A DNA stretch of 64,000 nucleotides from an uncultured Oscillospiraceae bacterium (GCA_900544715.1 UQWL01000002.1:62001-126000), one strand, 5' to 3'. Positions 7,549 through 16,908 are shown, counted from the stretch's first letter. Notes: a model not told the origin generated them from the sequence alone. Numbers and translations are program-made.

Positions 7549-8643
7549 TCAGTTAAGATTTTTTCCCTGTTTTTTCTGATACTGCTTCGGCGTTGTGCCG
7601 TAAATCGTCTTAAAGGTGCGGATGAATTGTGTGGTATCTCGATACCCCACGCTTTCACAGATATCGTCAATTTTCATATTGGTGCGAAGCAACAGGTCAC
7701 GGGCATGCTGCATACGAATCTGCCTAAGCATGTCCGAAAAGGATTGCCCGGTCTGCTGCTTAATCAACGAGCTCAGATAGGGCTCGCTGAGGTAAAAGTG
7801 CTCGGCGGTTTGTTTTAGTGAAGTGGTAGCGTAATTTAAATGAATGTAGGATTTAATTTCCGCCATGCGCTGATTCAGCCCTGTGTTGGCGGAAGAAATT
7901 TCAACGCTCTCATTGTAATTCTGAATCAGATAGGAAAAAAAGGTGGTGATCAGCCCATCAATCACATGGTTTGCATAGGGCTTGTTTTCCTCCTGCTGTG
8001 CGTATATATAGAGCAGGAGCTCCAGCAGAAAGGCGTCGTCCCCGCAGTGAAAGGTCAGGGAGTTTTGATAATTTTGGGAGTAAAGTGTTTGGGCAAAGTA
8101 GTCGGACAAGACCGTTTTATTTTGCAGAATATTGATAAAAACACGATCAAAGGTGCTTTTGCGGATTTTAATGTTAACAGAGCGGCTCTTTGGCAGAGAA
8201 AAAACAAAATGTTCGATATGGGGCGGAATGATGACAATATCGCCGGTTTGCATTTCGATTGTCTGCGTTTCGACCCGGTGCCCGCATTTGCCATGCAGGG
8301 TGTAAACAATCTCAAAAAAATCGTGCTGATGGGCGGGGATATCCAGGTATTGCGGCACGTAGTTCAGCTCTACATTGCAATCCTTTGCAATATGGTTCTG
8401 TTCATGGAGAAGGTCGGCCCCGGTTCGTTTGATGTAATCCTCCATCTCGGCCCGGGAATGGATGGCCTCCTCCGATTCCAAATAGCTAAAATCAAAATCC
8501 TTCGCACCAGAAGGCGCGTGAAGCTTGATGCGATTCATATCGAAAAAGTCCAAATTTTTACCAGTTTGCCGGTAATAAGCATACCCGATCTCTTCATCCG
8601 CATCCAGTTTGGAAAGCATTTGATAAATGCGTTTTAAATCCAT
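7549..8643 (-). CDS. AraC-family transcriptional regulator with cupin sensor
   Basis: A 364-residue regulator: N-terminal variable segment, a cupin-type sensing domain (HQHDFFEIVYTLHGKCGHRVETQ ... GDIVIIPPHIEHFVF), and a C-terminal pair of helix-turn-helix motifs (SLKQTAEHFYLSEPYLSSLIKQ and KIDDICESVGYRDTTQFIRTFK) ending in GTTPKQYQKK. The cupin probably binds a sugar. I start at MDLKRIYQ because GGGAGGG lies 7 bases before it and inside the longer frame. It is divergent from the glycan-use operon, which it most likely controls (inference). An AACAGA/TCTGTT palindrome (8666-8680) in its leader could be an autoregulatory site. Confidence 0.93.
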   Translation of the reverse strand: MDLKRIYQMLSKLDADEEIGYAYYRQTGKNLDFFDMNRIKLHAPSGAKDFDFSYLESEEAIHSRAEMEDYIKRTGADLLHEQNHIAKDCNVELNYVPQYLDIPAHQHDFFEIVYTLHGKCGHRVETQTIEMQTGDIVIIPPHIEHFVFSLPKSRSVNIKIRKSTFDRVFINILQNKTVLSDYFAQTLYSQNYQNSLTFHCGDDAFLLELLLYIYAQQEENKPYANHVIDGLITTFFSYLIQNYNESVEISSANTGLNQRMAEIKSYIHLNYATTSLKQTAEHFYLSEPYLSSLIKQQTGQSFSDMLRQIRMQHARDLLLRTNMKIDDICESVGYRDTTQFIRTFKTIYGTTPKQYQKKQGKNLN

Positions 8644-8749
8644 ATGGAACCCTCCCGGCAAATGCAACAGACAATCTGTTTGTTACGATTATAACATACT
8701 TTGTGTCCATTTGTGAAGAAATACCGATATTTTTTCATAAATCAGGGCA

Positions 8750-8778
8750 TTGTTTAGATCCTCCATTTCGAATATAGT
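8750..8778 (+). promoter_or_regulatory. Promoter of the glycan-use operon
   Basis: TTGTTT (8750-8755), 17 bases, TATAGT (8773-8778); transcription would start about 55 bases before the lipoprotein gene. Confidence 0.6.
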
Positions 8779-8801
8779 AGGAATTAATAAAAACAAACCA
8801 T

Positions 8802-8817
8802 AAGAAAGCGCTTTCTT
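8802..8817. promoter_or_regulatory. cre-like operator palindrome
   Basis: A perfect 16-bp palindrome, AAGAAAGCGCTTTCTT, between promoter and first gene. It matches the core of LacI/CcpA-type operators (AAAGCGCTTT), so catabolite repression or a LacI-family regulator is likely; the protein that binds it is not shown by the sequence. Confidence 0.7.
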
Positions 8818-8840
8818 GTGAAAATCTGAATGGAGGAAAA

Positions 8841-9740
8841 ATGATGAAATTGCTTACGAAAATTTTGGCGGGATGCTGCGCACTGGCGATGGTTTTCTCC
8901 CTTGCCGCGTGCAAGGATATATCGGCCGATGAGCCCGACAGCACGGGGGACGCCGCTGTAAACCTCTCCGACGTTCAGCCGGGCGAAACCGTCGCACAGG
9001 CTGACGATATTTCTGAAACGGTGCCGGGGGAGGAATCCGCGCAAACGCCTTCCAATACGGCGGAGCCACAGAGCCAAAATGGCCAGACAGCCCCTTCCAG
9101 TGAAACAAATGCTGTCGCCTCACCGAATGTCGGGAAGGATCTGAGCAAAGCGGAGGTGCTGGCCCTTTACCAGGCAGGCGCAAAAAAGAGCAGCCTCAAG
9201 CGCACGAAATACAGCCGCCAGTTGACCTATGGCAAGCTCTGGTCGCCGGGTAATTTTGACGATGCACAGTTTGATCTGGTAGAAGATAAAGAAAAGGCCG
9301 CTCCGATCTTCAATGGCACGGATAAAGCTCAAAAAGCGGTTACCTTGCCCACCCTGCAGGAGAATCTGGTGGAATCCGCGACCTGTAAGGAAACCGGCGG
9401 CAAACGTGTGCTGACGATCCGCCTGAAAGCAAAATCCGGCGATCAGGGCATCACCGACGGAGCGGGCGGATACCTCGATCTCGTCAATTTCGAGCAGGTT
9501 GGCGGCATGTCGAAAGCCTATGGAAAGGCCATGTTCCCACTTGCAAACATCAAGACAAAGTCGATTCAAACCACGCTGAGTGCCGGCACCTATACCGTGA
9601 CGCTTGCCGCAGACGGTAAAATTGAAAAAGCCTCTCTTACGTATCAGCAAACGGTAAAGGGCGATATGAAGCTGAGTATCCCGTCCTATGAAATCAAATG
9701 CGACGTCCGCTTCCAGATGATGATGGATTATTCCGCCTAA
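8841..9740 (+). CDS. Lipoprotein of unknown function, first gene of glycan operon
   Basis: 299 residues with a lipoprotein signal: MMKLLTKILAGCC, hydrophobic core, lipobox LAAC with Cys24. Residues about 25-95 are a Ser/Thr/Glu-rich linker, followed by a compact domain (from about residue 105) of alternating beta strands including TVTLAADGKIEKASLTYQQT, which recalls lipoprotein beta domains such as those in DUF4488 or LolA-like folds; I do not recognise the family. It precedes the glycoside hydrolase genes in the same direction and may help bind or export glycans at the membrane (inference). GGAGG serves ATG 8841 or the adjacent ATG 8844. Confidence 0.8.
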   Translation: MMKLLTKILAGCCALAMVFSLAACKDISADEPDSTGDAAVNLSDVQPGETVAQADDISETVPGEESAQTPSNTAEPQSQNGQTAPSSETNAVASPNVGKDLSKAEVLALYQAGAKKSSLKRTKYSRQLTYGKLWSPGNFDDAQFDLVEDKEKAAPIFNGTDKAQKAVTLPTLQENLVESATCKETGGKRVLTIRLKAKSGDQGITDGAGGYLDLVNFEQVGGMSKAYGKAMFPLANIKTKSIQTTLSAGTYTVTLAADGKIEKASLTYQQTVKGDMKLSIPSYEIKCDVRFQMMMDYSA

Positions 9741-9753
9741 GGAGTGATTCTGA

Positions 9754-9903
9754 ATGGGCATCTTAGAATACGGCGCAAAATTCTGCGCCAAAAAGCTTGT
9801 GATTTTTAACGTCGTCCATCCGGATTGGCCGGAGAGCCGAGAGAACATGCAGGAGATAGCTAACTTCTTTCGAGCCTTGCTTCCCAAAAGCATCGCAGTT
9901 TAA
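9754..9903 (+). CDS. Small protein, 49 aa, in glycan operon
   Basis: Starts 13 bases after the lipoprotein stop, with GGAG at 9741-9744 nine bases before ATG, and ends 23 bases before the GH39 start. The sequence (MGILEYGAKFCAKKLVIFNV ... NMQEIANFFRALLPKS) has an amphipathic C-terminal helix and no membrane segment. I do not recognise it. Spacing and ribosome binding site argue for translation; a remnant of a larger gene is the alternative. Confidence 0.5.
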   Translation: MGILEYGAKFCAKKLVIFNVVHPDWPESRENMQEIANFFRALLPKSIAV

Positions 9904-9926
9904 AATGTAGTCGTATGGAGGTCTTT

Positions 9927-11492
9927 ATGAAATCTTTTACTCTGAATGAAAGGGCCGATACCAAGCCCAACGACCGCTATTGGGAATTCTGCATCGGCAG
10001 CGGTCATGCGGCTCTGGCGCAGCGTGCGGATTATCAGAAACAGCTCCGCAGGGCGCATGAGGAGCTCGGCTTCCAGCGGGTTCGTTTCCACGGCATTTTT
10101 GATGACGATATGCAGGTTGTCACCTCTTTTCACAAGTATCTGCCCCTGCCTGGCAGCAAAAAGGTAAAAACGCAGTCGTTTTATCAGGTTGCCGTCGTTT
10201 ATGACGCGCTGCTGGAGATTGGCATCAAGCCCTTTGTGGAGCTCGGTTTCATGCCCTCTGTGATGGGGCGGGGGAAACGGACGGTATTTCACTATAAAGG
10301 AAACGTCACGCCGCCCAAGGAGCAGGAGGCTTGGCGGCGGCTGATTCAGGATTTTATCCGGTTTTTGATTGGCCGTTATGGAAAATCGGAAATTGAGAGT
10401 TGGTTTTTCGAGGTCTGGAATGAGCCGGATTTACGCGGGTTTTTTTGGACAGGTTCGCAGGCGGAATATTTTCTTCTCTATAAAACTACCGTCAACGCCA
10501 TTAAGGATATTGACCCCAATATCCGCGTGGGCGGCCCCGCCACCTCGCAGAACCGCTGGCTGCCGGAAATGCGCCGCTATTGTGATCGGGAGCGGCTGCC
10601 GCTTGATTTTCTCTCCACGCACCACTACCCCGGCGATGATATCGGTTTGCCGATTTTAACGAGGGAGAATATCGGCCGTATGTTGTTTGCGGCCAAACGG
10701 AACCCGGGTGATAACATCTCGCAGGTGATCCGCAAAATGATGTACCGCCCGCAGCTTTTACCGCTTATTCAAAAGGATTCCATGCTCCGGCAGGCACAGC
10801 AGGCGCGGCAGGAGGCGGGGGATATCCCTCTGCTTTATACGGAGTGGAATGTGAACCCCACCTGCACTGCGCCTCTGCATGATACCACGCAATCTTCCTC
10901 CTATATCGTCAAGCATGTGATGGATTGCCAATATCTCATGGAGGGCTGTTCCTTCTGGTGCTTTTCCGATATTTTTGAGGAAAGCACCTTTCTGCCGCAG
11001 CCGTTTACCGGCTCCTTTGGCCTGATGAATATTTATGGAATCCCGAAGCCGAGCTATTGGGCGTTTTACCTGCTCAAGTTGCTGGGGGACGAGCGCTATA
11101 TCCTGCCCACGACACATGAGGATGTGGAGCTTGCCGCCTTCCGCTCGGCGGATGAAATCCAGCTGCTTGTTTACCATCAATCCTATGTGATGCGGGAAGG
11201 GGCGGCGGAGCCGGTTCAGATCACACTTCAGACCGGCCGCGAAATCCAATCGGTTCGCCGCTGGCGCATCGACAGAACGCACGGGAACCCACTGCCCCTG
11301 TGGAAGGAACTGGGTTCCCCCGACCTGCTCACGCCGGAGCAGGCGGCTGAAATAGAGGAAAAAAGCCGGCTGAAGCCGGAAGAGCTGCCGTTCCGCCAGT
11401 CAGGCTCCAGCGTGATTTTGGAAACAGCCATTGCGGATAATGACGTACAGTTGATCACTGTTTCTCTGAGTAAGGGAGGGAACCCGGCATGA
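9927..11492 (+). CDS. Glycoside hydrolase family 39 protein (beta-xylosidase-like)
   Basis: Retaining glycosidase of clan GH-A, 521 residues, cytoplasmic (no signal peptide). Acid/base is E166 in FEVWNEPDL and the nucleophile E306 in LLYTEWN; the N-terminal HGIFDDDMQV and FVELGFMPS are typical of GH39 xylosidases. A C-terminal beta domain follows the barrel. GH39 enzymes cleave beta-xylosides or related sugars, so exact substrate is not certain. I start at MKSFTLNE because GGAGG lies 5 bases before that ATG. Its stop overlaps the GH20 start by four bases (ATGA), so the two are translationally coupled. Confidence 0.9.
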   Translation: MKSFTLNERADTKPNDRYWEFCIGSGHAALAQRADYQKQLRRAHEELGFQRVRFHGIFDDDMQVVTSFHKYLPLPGSKKVKTQSFYQVAVVYDALLEIGIKPFVELGFMPSVMGRGKRTVFHYKGNVTPPKEQEAWRRLIQDFIRFLIGRYGKSEIESWFFEVWNEPDLRGFFWTGSQAEYFLLYKTTVNAIKDIDPNIRVGGPATSQNRWLPEMRRYCDRERLPLDFLSTHHYPGDDIGLPILTRENIGRMLFAAKRNPGDNISQVIRKMMYRPQLLPLIQKDSMLRQAQQARQEAGDIPLLYTEWNVNPTCTAPLHDTTQSSSYIVKHVMDCQYLMEGCSFWCFSDIFEESTFLPQPFTGSFGLMNIYGIPKPSYWAFYLLKLLGDERYILPTTHEDVELAAFRSADEIQLLVYHQSYVMREGAAEPVQITLQTGREIQSVRRWRIDRTHGNPLPLWKELGSPDLLTPEQAAEIEEKSRLKPEELPFRQSGSSVILETAIADNDVQLITVSLSKGGNPA

Positions 11493-12967
11493 TCGATTCC
11501 ATTTTGCCAAAACCGCGTGAGCTACAGATAGGAGAGGGCTTCTATCAGGGCGAGCTACAGCAGGTGAAACAAATAGGCGACGATTCCCTAGAGACAGAGG
11601 GCTATCGCCTGAAAATCGGCGCGCAGGCCATTGAGATGCGCGCCAAAACGCAGGTCGGTTTTTACTATGCGGAGCAAACGCTCCGGCAGCTTCAACGGCA
11701 GAATGGCGGAAAGCTTCCACTGTGCGAAATCGTGGACGCTCCTGTGTTTGCGCATCGCGGCTTCATGCTCGACTGCGTGCGTCACTTTTTCCCGGTCACC
11801 GATTTGAAGCGACTCATCGAGGCCGCCGCACGCATGAAGCTCAACCGCTTCCACTGGCATCTGACGGATGATCAGGGCTGGCGCATCCAGATCGACGCTT
11901 TCCCCAAGCTGACGCAGCTCGCTTCGATGCGGCCCTGTTCCAACTTTGGCCGCTATCGGGAGGCGGGGCCGCACGGCGGCTTTTATACAAAGGAAGAGAT
12001 CCGTGAGATCGTCGCCTTCTGCGCGGAGAGGCAGATTACCGTGATTCCGGAAATTGAGATGCCGGGCCATGCGTCGGCCTTGCTTTCCGCCTACCCGGAG
12101 TTTTCGTGCGATGGAAAGCCGGTACAGGTGAAAACGCGGGGCGGCGTACATGCGGATACGCTCTGTGCCGGGAAAGAGGAAACCTACGCCGCGCTGGAAA
12201 GCATCCTCACGGAGGTGATGGAACTGTTTCCAGGCAAGCGGATTCATTTGGGCGGAGACGAAGCGCCCAAGGATCACTGGAAGGCCTGTCCGCTTTGCCA
12301 GCGGAAAATGCGGCAGGAGGGCCTCAAAAGCGAGGTTGAGCTGCAATGCTGGTTCACAGACCGCATGGCGGATTTCCTCAAATCCCACGGACGCGAGGCG
12401 GTCGTATGGAACGACGCACTCAAGGGGGGCGGCCGCCTCAGCCCGGCGGTCACGCTGCAATACTGGGTCGGCGGGGACGACGCCTCCACCGTCGCGCACG
12501 CCGATGCGGGCGGCGCGGTTATTCAGTCGCCCTGCTCGCATTATTATCTCGACTCCTGCTATGGCCAAATCCCGCTGGATCGGGCGTATGCTTATGATCC
12601 GTTTTTCCCGGAGCAGAAGCGCAGGGAGAGCACAATTGGCGTGGAAGCCCCGATCTGGACGGAATATATGCCGGATATGAAAAAGGTTGGATATATGGCC
12701 TTTCCGCGCATGGCCGCAGTGGCCGAAACAGGCTGGTGCGGCACAGAGGGGAAGGACGCGCAATCGTTCCGGCGCCGCGTGCAGCGCTTTCTGCCGCTCA
12801 TCAGCGAGCTTGGATTTGAGCCGGCGCCGGAAGCGGTTTGGAACATGAAAAAAAGCGCCAGAATCCGGGATGCTCTGAATTACTGGTATCACGCATTAAC
12901 CTGGGCGGATCTTATGGATTTTGTAAGCCGTCTCCGTCAAGAAAAGAAAGAGAGAGATGCGCAATGA
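11489..12967 (+). CDS. Glycoside hydrolase family 20, beta-N-acetylhexosaminidase
   Basis: Removes terminal beta-linked GlcNAc or GalNAc by substrate-assisted catalysis. The catalytic pair is D257-E258 in HLGGDEAPK; other family marks are RGFMLDCVRHF (residues 90-100), FHWHLTDDQGWR (121-132), and IPEIEMPGHASA (186-197). 492 residues, no signal peptide, so it acts on imported oligosaccharides. It begins with a short GH20b-like N-terminal domain. Overlaps both neighbours by four bases. Paired with GH39 and GH3, it suggests use of an oligosaccharide of mixed sugars. Confidence 0.95.
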   Translation: MIDSILPKPRELQIGEGFYQGELQQVKQIGDDSLETEGYRLKIGAQAIEMRAKTQVGFYYAEQTLRQLQRQNGGKLPLCEIVDAPVFAHRGFMLDCVRHFFPVTDLKRLIEAAARMKLNRFHWHLTDDQGWRIQIDAFPKLTQLASMRPCSNFGRYREAGPHGGFYTKEEIREIVAFCAERQITVIPEIEMPGHASALLSAYPEFSCDGKPVQVKTRGGVHADTLCAGKEETYAALESILTEVMELFPGKRIHLGGDEAPKDHWKACPLCQRKMRQEGLKSEVELQCWFTDRMADFLKSHGREAVVWNDALKGGGRLSPAVTLQYWVGGDDASTVAHADAGGAVIQSPCSHYYLDSCYGQIPLDRAYAYDPFFPEQKRRESTIGVEAPIWTEYMPDMKKVGYMAFPRMAAVAETGWCGTEGKDAQSFRRRVQRFLPLISELGFEPAPEAVWNMKKSARIRDALNYWYHALTWADLMDFVSRLRQEKKERDAQ

Positions 12968-14403
12968 AAATGGCAAAAGAAAAAGAAGCGGTATCGCCCC
13001 TGGTTGAGCACCATCAGGCCACGGCGAAGGAGAAAATCTCCTACAGCGTCTATTTTTTAGGGCAGGGGCTGGTGTATACCATCGTTTCCCAATGCCTGAT
13101 GTATTATTACACGGATTCCGTGCTGATGGCTCCGGCGGTGGTGTCCATCATTCTGGCAATTGGCAAGGTTTGGGATGCGGTGAATGATACGCTGTTCGGC
13201 CTCATCGTTGATGCGGTGAAGTTCAAATCGGGACACAAATTTTTACCCTGGCTTCGCATCTCCACCATTTTGATCCCATTGAGCACGATCGCGCTGTTTT
13301 GCCTCAATGCGGGCATGAGCCCAACACTCAAAATTGTGCTGGCTGTGGTGACCTACCTGCTGTGGGATACCTGCTATACGCTCTGCGACGCGCCGATTTT
13401 CGCTCTGCCGACCGCTATGACCTCCAGCGTAAAGGAGCGCTCCGGCTTTATGACCGTGGGCACGGTGGGCGGCTCGCTTGCAGCTGCGCTGGCCACTGTG
13501 TTTTTGGTTCCGTATGCGGAAAATAACGGCTACCTCAAGGCCGCGATCATTGTTGCGGTGGTTTCTTTCCTGGCTATGTCGCTGATCAGCCTTTTTGGAA
13601 AAGAGCGGTATAAAGTGAAGGAGGAGGTGCTGGAAAAACCGGCCTCCTTGCGGGATACGTGGGAGTATCTGATCCATAACAAATATCTGCTCTATTTCTA
13701 TGCTTATCGTATGATCTCAGGCAGCATTGCAGTTTCGATGCTCATTTATGTTGCAAAATATTGCCTTGGCGATGTGAAATATATGTCGATGGTCGTTGCC
13801 ATTTCAGTCATTCCAATCTGCATTTTGTTCCTGTTCTCCGGCAAGATTTTCAAGCGGTTTGATAAGATCGTCGTCTATCGCTTCTGCATGATCGCAACGA
13901 TTCTGATGAATGCGATCACTCTGTTCGTCGGCTACCAAAACCGTACTTTGGCCATCGCCTGCCTGGTCGTGATTGCGGTGCTGGCGATTCTGCCCTCGAT
14001 TTTAATGGGTGCGATCCCGCAAGACTGCGTGGAATACGGCACTTACAAAACAGAAACCCGCAAAGAGGGCATCACGTTTGCCCTCCAGACATTCGCCAAC
14101 AAGCTGACGGCGGCTGTTGCGACGATTATCACCGGCGGTGTGCTCACCTTTGTGGGGTATGATGTGGCTGCGGAAAAAGCTGCTACGGAGGCGCACAAGG
14201 TAGTGGAAATTGCCGTTTCCCAGGCGACGGTCAGCGGGATGTGGAAGGCGAGCTTTATCGTCCCGATCATCGGACAGCTGCTTGCGATCGGCTTCCTGTT
14301 TGCTTATAATTTAAGGGATAAAGACGTGCAGATTATGTCCGACTGCAATGCGGGCAAGATCACAAAAGCAGAGGCCGAGGCCCTGCTTTCCAGAAAATAT
14401 TGA
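12964..14403 (+). CDS. GPH-family sugar:cation symporter (MFS superfamily)
   Basis: Integral membrane importer of 479 residues with about 12 membrane helices, resembling MelB/XynB/YicJ-type glycoside-pentoside-hexuronide symporters. Typical marks: IGKVWDAVNDTLFGLIVDAV near the start (conserved Asp pair in helix 2) and DCVEYGTYKTETRKEGITFALQTFANKL after helix 9. Start at MKMAKEKE: the ATG overlaps the GH20 stop as ATGA, and the longer open frame upstream lies inside GH20. It most likely brings the oligosaccharide into the cell for GH39/GH20/GH3 (inference). Confidence 0.93.
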   Translation: MKMAKEKEAVSPLVEHHQATAKEKISYSVYFLGQGLVYTIVSQCLMYYYTDSVLMAPAVVSIILAIGKVWDAVNDTLFGLIVDAVKFKSGHKFLPWLRISTILIPLSTIALFCLNAGMSPTLKIVLAVVTYLLWDTCYTLCDAPIFALPTAMTSSVKERSGFMTVGTVGGSLAAALATVFLVPYAENNGYLKAAIIVAVVSFLAMSLISLFGKERYKVKEEVLEKPASLRDTWEYLIHNKYLLYFYAYRMISGSIAVSMLIYVAKYCLGDVKYMSMVVAISVIPICILFLFSGKIFKRFDKIVVYRFCMIATILMNAITLFVGYQNRTLAIACLVVIAVLAILPSILMGAIPQDCVEYGTYKTETRKEGITFALQTFANKLTAAVATIITGGVLTFVGYDVAAEKAATEAHKVVEIAVSQATVSGMWKASFIVPIIGQLLAIGFLFAYNLRDKDVQIMSDCNAGKITKAEAEALLSRKY

Positions 14404-14419
14404 TAGGAGGGAGAATCCC

Positions 14420-16807
14420 ATGACGATCCCGGAAATCATCAGCCAAATGACGCTGGAAGAAAAGGCGGCGCTTCTCACGGGGGAAGATTCCTGGCATATT
14501 CGCAACTGCCCGCGTTTGGGGATGGAGCGCACGATGGTCAGCGACGGCCCGCACGGGCTGCGCAAGGAACGTGAAGATGCAAACGGCGGTTTATTCAAAG
14601 ATAGTATTGATGCTGTCTGCTTCCCCTCCGCCGTGGGCATGGCGAGCTCCTTTCACCCAGATGCGCTTGCGAAGCTCGGCGAAACGCTAGGCGAGGAGTG
14701 CCAGGCGGAGGACGTTTCCATCCTGCTTGGCCCCGGTGTGAATATGAAACGCTCTCCTCTGTGCGGGCGAAATTTTGAATATTTTTCGGAGGATCCGTAT
14801 CTCGCGGGCAAACTCGCGGCGAGCTATGTGCGCGGCGTGCAGAGCAAAGGCGTCGGCACCAGCGTCAAGCATTTCGCAGCGAACAATCAGGAGTATCGTC
14901 GCATGTCGATTTCTGCGGTGGTAGACGAACGCGCACTGCGTGAAATCTATCTCGCCGCGTTTGAAATGGTTGTCAAGGAGGCGAAACCTTGGACGCTCAT
15001 GTGCTCTTACAACCGCATCAACGGCGTATATTCCTCGGAGAACGAGTGGCTTCTGAACCGCGTTCTGCGCAAGGAATGGGGCTTCGAGGGCTTTGTGATG
15101 ACCGATTGGGGCGCATCCAATTACCGTGTGCTCGGCGTTGGCAGCGGTTGCGACCTGGAGATGCCGTCCAGCGGGGAGCGAAACACGCAGCGGATTATCC
15201 GGGCTGTGCGCAGCGGCAAGCTGCATGAGTCCCGTTTGGACCTCTGCGTCCGGCGGATTCTGGAAGCCTCTCAGCGGTATCTGGACGGGAAGCGGTCGGC
15301 CATCTTTGACCGTGAGCAGGATCATGAAATTGCCCGGGAGCTTGCCCGGGAAGCAATGGTGCTGCTAAAAAATGAAAACAATGTGCTTCCGCTTAAGGAA
15401 GGCGCGAAAGTCGCCTTCCTTGGCGAATTTGCAAAGCAGCCGCGCTATCAGGGCGGCGGTAGCTCCCATATCCATGCGCATCGCGTTACTTCCGCGTGGG
15501 AGGCGGCGCAGGGGAAGGCGCAGCTCACCTTCGCGCCCGGATACCTTCTTGATAACGAAGAAGTGGATGCCGCGCTGCTGCACCAGGCTGCTCAAACGGC
15601 AAAGGATGCGGATGTCGCTGTCGTGTTTATTGGCCTGACCGACCGCATGGAATCTGAGGGCTATGATCGCAAGCATCTCAACTTACCAAACTCGCATAAT
15701 GAGTTGGTAAAAGCAGTTGCAAAAGTGCAAAAAAACACCGTTGTTGTGCTGCACAATGGTTCTCCCGTTTTAATGCCGTGGCTGGGAGACGTGCAAGGCG
15801 TTTTGGAAGCCTATCTGGGCGGAGAAGCGGCGGGGGAGGCGGTTGCTGAGTTGCTGTTTGGCGAGGCAAATCCCAGCGGCAAACTTCCAGAAACCTTCCC
15901 ACTCTCTTTGGAGGATACCCCGTGCGCCGCTTATTTCCCCGGAAATCAGCTTACCGTAGAGTATCGGGAGAGCATTTATATCGGCTACCGCTATTATGAT
16001 AAGGCGAAAAAAGATGTTTTATTCCCCTTCGGCTTTGGGCTCTCCTATACACAGTTTGCCTATTCTGGCCTGAAGCTCAGTCGGAAGAAAGTGGGCGAAG
16101 GGAATGCGCTTACCGCTTCCTTCCGAGTGAAAAACACCGGCGCCGTTGCGGGAGCGGAGGCGGCGCAGCTCTATGTTGCCGCCCCTGTGGAGCACGGCTT
16201 CCGCGCACCGCAGGAGCTCAAAGGGTTTCAAAAGGTCTTTTTGGAGCCGGGCGAAGAGCAGGAACTCACGCTCACGCTCGATGACCGCGCGTTTTCTTAT
16301 TATAATGTGGAACAAGGCGCATGGGAGCTGGCCGCCGGCACATATGAAATCCGCATTGGGGCCTCCAGCCGCGATATCCGCCTGAAACAGGGCGTAGAGG
16401 TTATGGGCGCGTCGTTCCCGGATTATGAGGAGCAGTACCCCTCCTATGCCTCCGGCGCGGTGCAGGCGGTGCCGGATGGAGAGTTTGAGGCGCTTCTCGG
16501 CCAGTCGCTTCCCAAGGCGCAGATGGAGCCGGGCGAGCGCTTCACGATCAACAACTGCCTGGAGGATGCGAAGGATACCAAGTGGGGCAAACGCTTCATG
16601 GGTATGCTTGCCAAACTGGCGGGCGAGCGGTACGGCGATTTTCTGGAAGCCGTCTACACGGCGCCGATCCGCACGATTGTCACAAGCTTCCATGTGTTGA
16701 CGGAGCAGGAGGCCTTTGCGATCGTGGCGCTGCTCAATGAGGAGCACGTGCTTTCTTCCCTTGCAGTCTTAATAAAAAAAGTTGCGCAGATGAAAAAGAA
16801 AAAGTAA
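14420..16807 (+). CDS. Glycoside hydrolase family 3, beta-glucosidase-like
   Basis: Retaining exo-glycosidase of 795 residues, cytoplasmic. Domains: (beta/alpha)8 barrel with KHF at 150-152 and nucleophile D229 in GFVMTDWGA; alpha/beta sandwich domain (about 320-520); fibronectin III-like domain (FPFGFGLSYTQFAY, then VKNTGAVAGAEAAQLYV). A further C-terminal extension of about 130 residues after the FnIII domain (from GASFPDYEEQYP) is helical and not standard. Start MTIPEI is preceded by AGGAGGGAG at 8 bases; the upstream in-frame extension belongs to the transporter gene region. Last gene of the operon, followed by a terminator. Confidence 0.95.
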   Translation: MTIPEIISQMTLEEKAALLTGEDSWHIRNCPRLGMERTMVSDGPHGLRKEREDANGGLFKDSIDAVCFPSAVGMASSFHPDALAKLGETLGEECQAEDVSILLGPGVNMKRSPLCGRNFEYFSEDPYLAGKLAASYVRGVQSKGVGTSVKHFAANNQEYRRMSISAVVDERALREIYLAAFEMVVKEAKPWTLMCSYNRINGVYSSENEWLLNRVLRKEWGFEGFVMTDWGASNYRVLGVGSGCDLEMPSSGERNTQRIIRAVRSGKLHESRLDLCVRRILEASQRYLDGKRSAIFDREQDHEIARELAREAMVLLKNENNVLPLKEGAKVAFLGEFAKQPRYQGGGSSHIHAHRVTSAWEAAQGKAQLTFAPGYLLDNEEVDAALLHQAAQTAKDADVAVVFIGLTDRMESEGYDRKHLNLPNSHNELVKAVAKVQKNTVVVLHNGSPVLMPWLGDVQGVLEAYLGGEAAGEAVAELLFGEANPSGKLPETFPLSLEDTPCAAYFPGNQLTVEYRESIYIGYRYYDKAKKDVLFPFGFGLSYTQFAYSGLKLSRKKVGEGNALTASFRVKNTGAVAGAEAAQLYVAAPVEHGFRAPQELKGFQKVFLEPGEEQELTLTLDDRAFSYYNVEQGAWELAAGTYEIRIGASSRDIRLKQGVEVMGASFPDYEEQYPSYASGAVQAVPDGEFEALLGQSLPKAQMEPGERFTINNCLEDAKDTKWGKRFMGMLAKLAGERYGDFLEAVYTAPIRTIVTSFHVLTEQEAFAIVALLNEEHVLSSLAVLIKKVAQMKKKK

Positions 16808-16814
16808 GCCCAAA

Positions 16815-16852
16815 AAAGGGAGCATGCCGAATGATCTTGGCAGGCTCCCTTT
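16815..16852 (+). terminator. Terminator of the glycan-use operon
   Basis: AAAGGGAGC (16815-16823) pairs with GCTCCCTTT (16844-16852), with an inner TGCC/GGCA pair; T-rich sequence follows. Eight bases after the GH3 stop. Confidence 0.8.
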
Positions 16853-16908
16853 CTGGTTTGACAGCACGAATTTCCGGAAGATAAAGTAAAAAATATTTGA
16901 TTTACCCC

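Noticed and set aside
11588..12892. A 434-codon open frame antisense to the GH20 gene
   Set aside because: Antisense shadow; the GH20 motifs fix the plus strand.
12838..12963. Longer N-terminus for the GPH symporter (42 extra residues)
   Set aside because: It lies inside the GH20 gene and lacks membrane-transporter character; ATG at 12964 overlaps the GH20 stop in the usual way.
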